Positions 5,453-6,451 of a stretch of DNA of 6,451 bases are shown here, one piece after another. Numbering within the stretch: the stretch's first letter is position 1; every line of letters starts with the position of its first letter. A program made the translations under genes and the position numbers. Source of the stretch: Burkholderiaceae bacterium (GTDB taxonomy: Bacteria; Pseudomonadota; Gammaproteobacteria; Burkholderiales; Burkholderiaceae); contig JAGOCV010000238.1 of assembly GCA_017998575.1 (NCBI GenBank), positions 1 through 6,451 on the forward strand. Direction: 5' to 3'. The notes under the pieces are model-generated. The model was not told the DNA's origin. It searched no databases and worked only from the letters and a program-made list of their open reading frames with translations.

Positions 5453-6451
5453 GCAGACTTCCGATTCTTCGCGCAGCAGCCGCTGGCTGCTCGCGCCGCT
5501 CGCCGCAGCCGTGCTGGCCGGCTGCTCGATGATTCCGCAATACGAGCGGCCCGCTGCGCCGGTGCCCACCGTGTATGCCGGCGTCGGCGTGCCGCCGGCG
5601 TCGGGGCCTGCCGGTACGGCGGCCGACATCGCCTGGCAGGACTTCTTCAGCGATGCGCGCCTGAAGCAGCTCATCGGCATCGCGCTGGAGAACAACCGCG
5701 ACCTGCGCGTGGCCGTGCTCAATATCGAGCAGGCCCGCGCGCAGTTCCAGATCCGCCGCGCCGACCAATTCCCCGCCGTGGGCGTGCAGGCCTCGGCGCA
5801 GCGCGCGCCCAATGCCGTCAACGGCGACCTGACCAACAGCTTCAGTGTCGGGCTGGGTGTGACGGCCTGGGAGATCGACTTCTTCGGCCGCGTGGCGGCG
5901 CTGCGGGAGCAGGCGCTGGCGCAATACCTCGCCACCGACGAGGCGCGGCGTGCCGCGCAGACCAGCCTGGTCGCCTCGGTGGCCACCGGCTGGCTCAACC
6001 TGCTGGCCGACGAGGAACTGCTCGAGCTCACACGCCAGACGCTCGGCACGCGCGAGGAATCGCTGCGCCTGACGCGGCTGCGCTTCGACAACGGCGCCTC
6101 GTCCGAACTCGATTTCCGCCAGGCCGAGTCGCTGACCGAAGCCGCGCGGGCCACCTATGCGCAGCTGCAGCGCCAGCGCGCGCAGGACGAGAACGCCCTG
6201 GTGCTGCTGCTCGGCCAGAGCCTGCCTGCCGGCGTGCTGCCCGCGCCCACGCGGCTGACCGCCCTGCCCGACCTGCCGGCCGTGCCGGCGGGCCTGCCCT
6301 CCGACCTGCTGGCCTCGCGGCCCGACATCCGCCAGGCCGAACAGCAGCTGATCGGCGCCAACGCCAACATCGGCGCGGCGCGCGCGGCCTTCTTCCCGCG
6401 CATCTCGCTCACGGCCACGGCGGGCACGGCCAGCCGCGAGCTGTCCGGGCT
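5445..6451 (+). CDS. oprM: Outer-membrane efflux channel lipoprotein (OprM/NodT family), 3' end outside window
   Basis: The frame opens at ATG 5445, overlapping the pump stop by 8 bp (ATGACTAA), and stays open to the window end, giving the first 335 residues of a family that is usually about 460-500 aa. Residues 1-27 are a lipoprotein signal with lipobox LAGC; Cys27 would be acylated in the outer membrane. Family landmarks follow in order: WQDFFSD at 64-70, LENNRDLRVAVLNIEQARAQF at the start of the first helical repeat (81-101), the beta-strand motif WEIDFFGR (142-149), helices with GWLNLLADEELL (182-193) and RLRFDNGASSELDF (211-224), and the signature LPSDLLASRPDI (284-295) followed by GAARAAFFPRISLT (310-323), which begins the second repeat. 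The product forms a trimeric beta-barrel and periplasmic tunnel that completes the pump. As the third gene of the operon it is probably dedicated to this pump. The symbol is at family level only. Confidence 0.95.
   Translation, partial: MTKQTSDSSRSSRWLLAPLAAAVLAGCSMIPQYERPAAPVPTVYAGVGVPPASGPAGTAADIAWQDFFSDARLKQLIGIALENNRDLRVAVLNIEQARAQFQIRRADQFPAVGVQASAQRAPNAVNGDLTNSFSVGLGVTAWEIDFFGRVAALREQALAQYLATDEARRAAQTSLVASVATGWLNLLADEELLELTRQTLGTREESLRLTRLRFDNGASSELDFRQAESLTEAARATYAQLQRQRAQDENALVLLLGQSLPAGVLPAPTRLTALPDLPAVPAGLPSDLLASRPDIRQAEQQLIGANANIGAARAAFFPRISLTATAGTASRELSG

Noticed and set aside
5168..6154. Open minus-strand frame of 328 codons opposite the pump end and channel gene
   Set aside because: Its translation is Ser/Arg/Ala-rich without motifs, and the plus strand carries the recognisable pump C-terminus and OprM-family protein here.

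Overview
This window is about 6.45 kb of uniformly GC-rich DNA. The codon use, the tRNA sequence and the protein sequences suggest a betaproteobacterium of the order Burkholderiales, probably in or near the Comamonadaceae. That placement is inference from family resemblance, not from a database search.

Layout: the left edge (1-31, minus strand) holds the 5' part of a tRNA gene, most likely tRNA-Arg, whose anticodon lies outside the window. Just upstream of it on the same strand is a TetR/AcrR-family repressor (78-752) that starts at a TTG codon. A 233-bp divergent intergenic region follows. It carries an AT-rich, semi-palindromic site (830-853) that strongly resembles the enterobacterial acrR/acrAB operator. 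The plus strand then reads as one operon: a lipoprotein periplasmic adaptor (986-2269), an RND inner-membrane drug/proton antiporter (2291-5452), and an outer-membrane channel lipoprotein of the OprM/NodT type (5445 to beyond the right edge). The channel start overlaps the pump stop by 8 bp.

The three plus-strand proteins are the parts of a tripartite efflux pump. The pump exports substrates from the inner membrane and periplasm using the proton gradient. The adaptor bridges the periplasm, and the outer-membrane factor forms the exit duct. The divergent repressor probably binds the shared intergenic operator and controls both its own gene and the pump operon, releasing when it binds a pump substrate.

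I found no undescribed system here. This is a well-formed AcrR-AcrAB-OprM type locus. The points most worth a second look are the near-enteric operator in a betaproteobacterial setting, a Val at the position of a key Phe of the AcrB drug-binding pocket, the tRNA leader that can pair with the tRNA acceptor strand, and the tight repressor-tRNA arrangement with no clear terminator.
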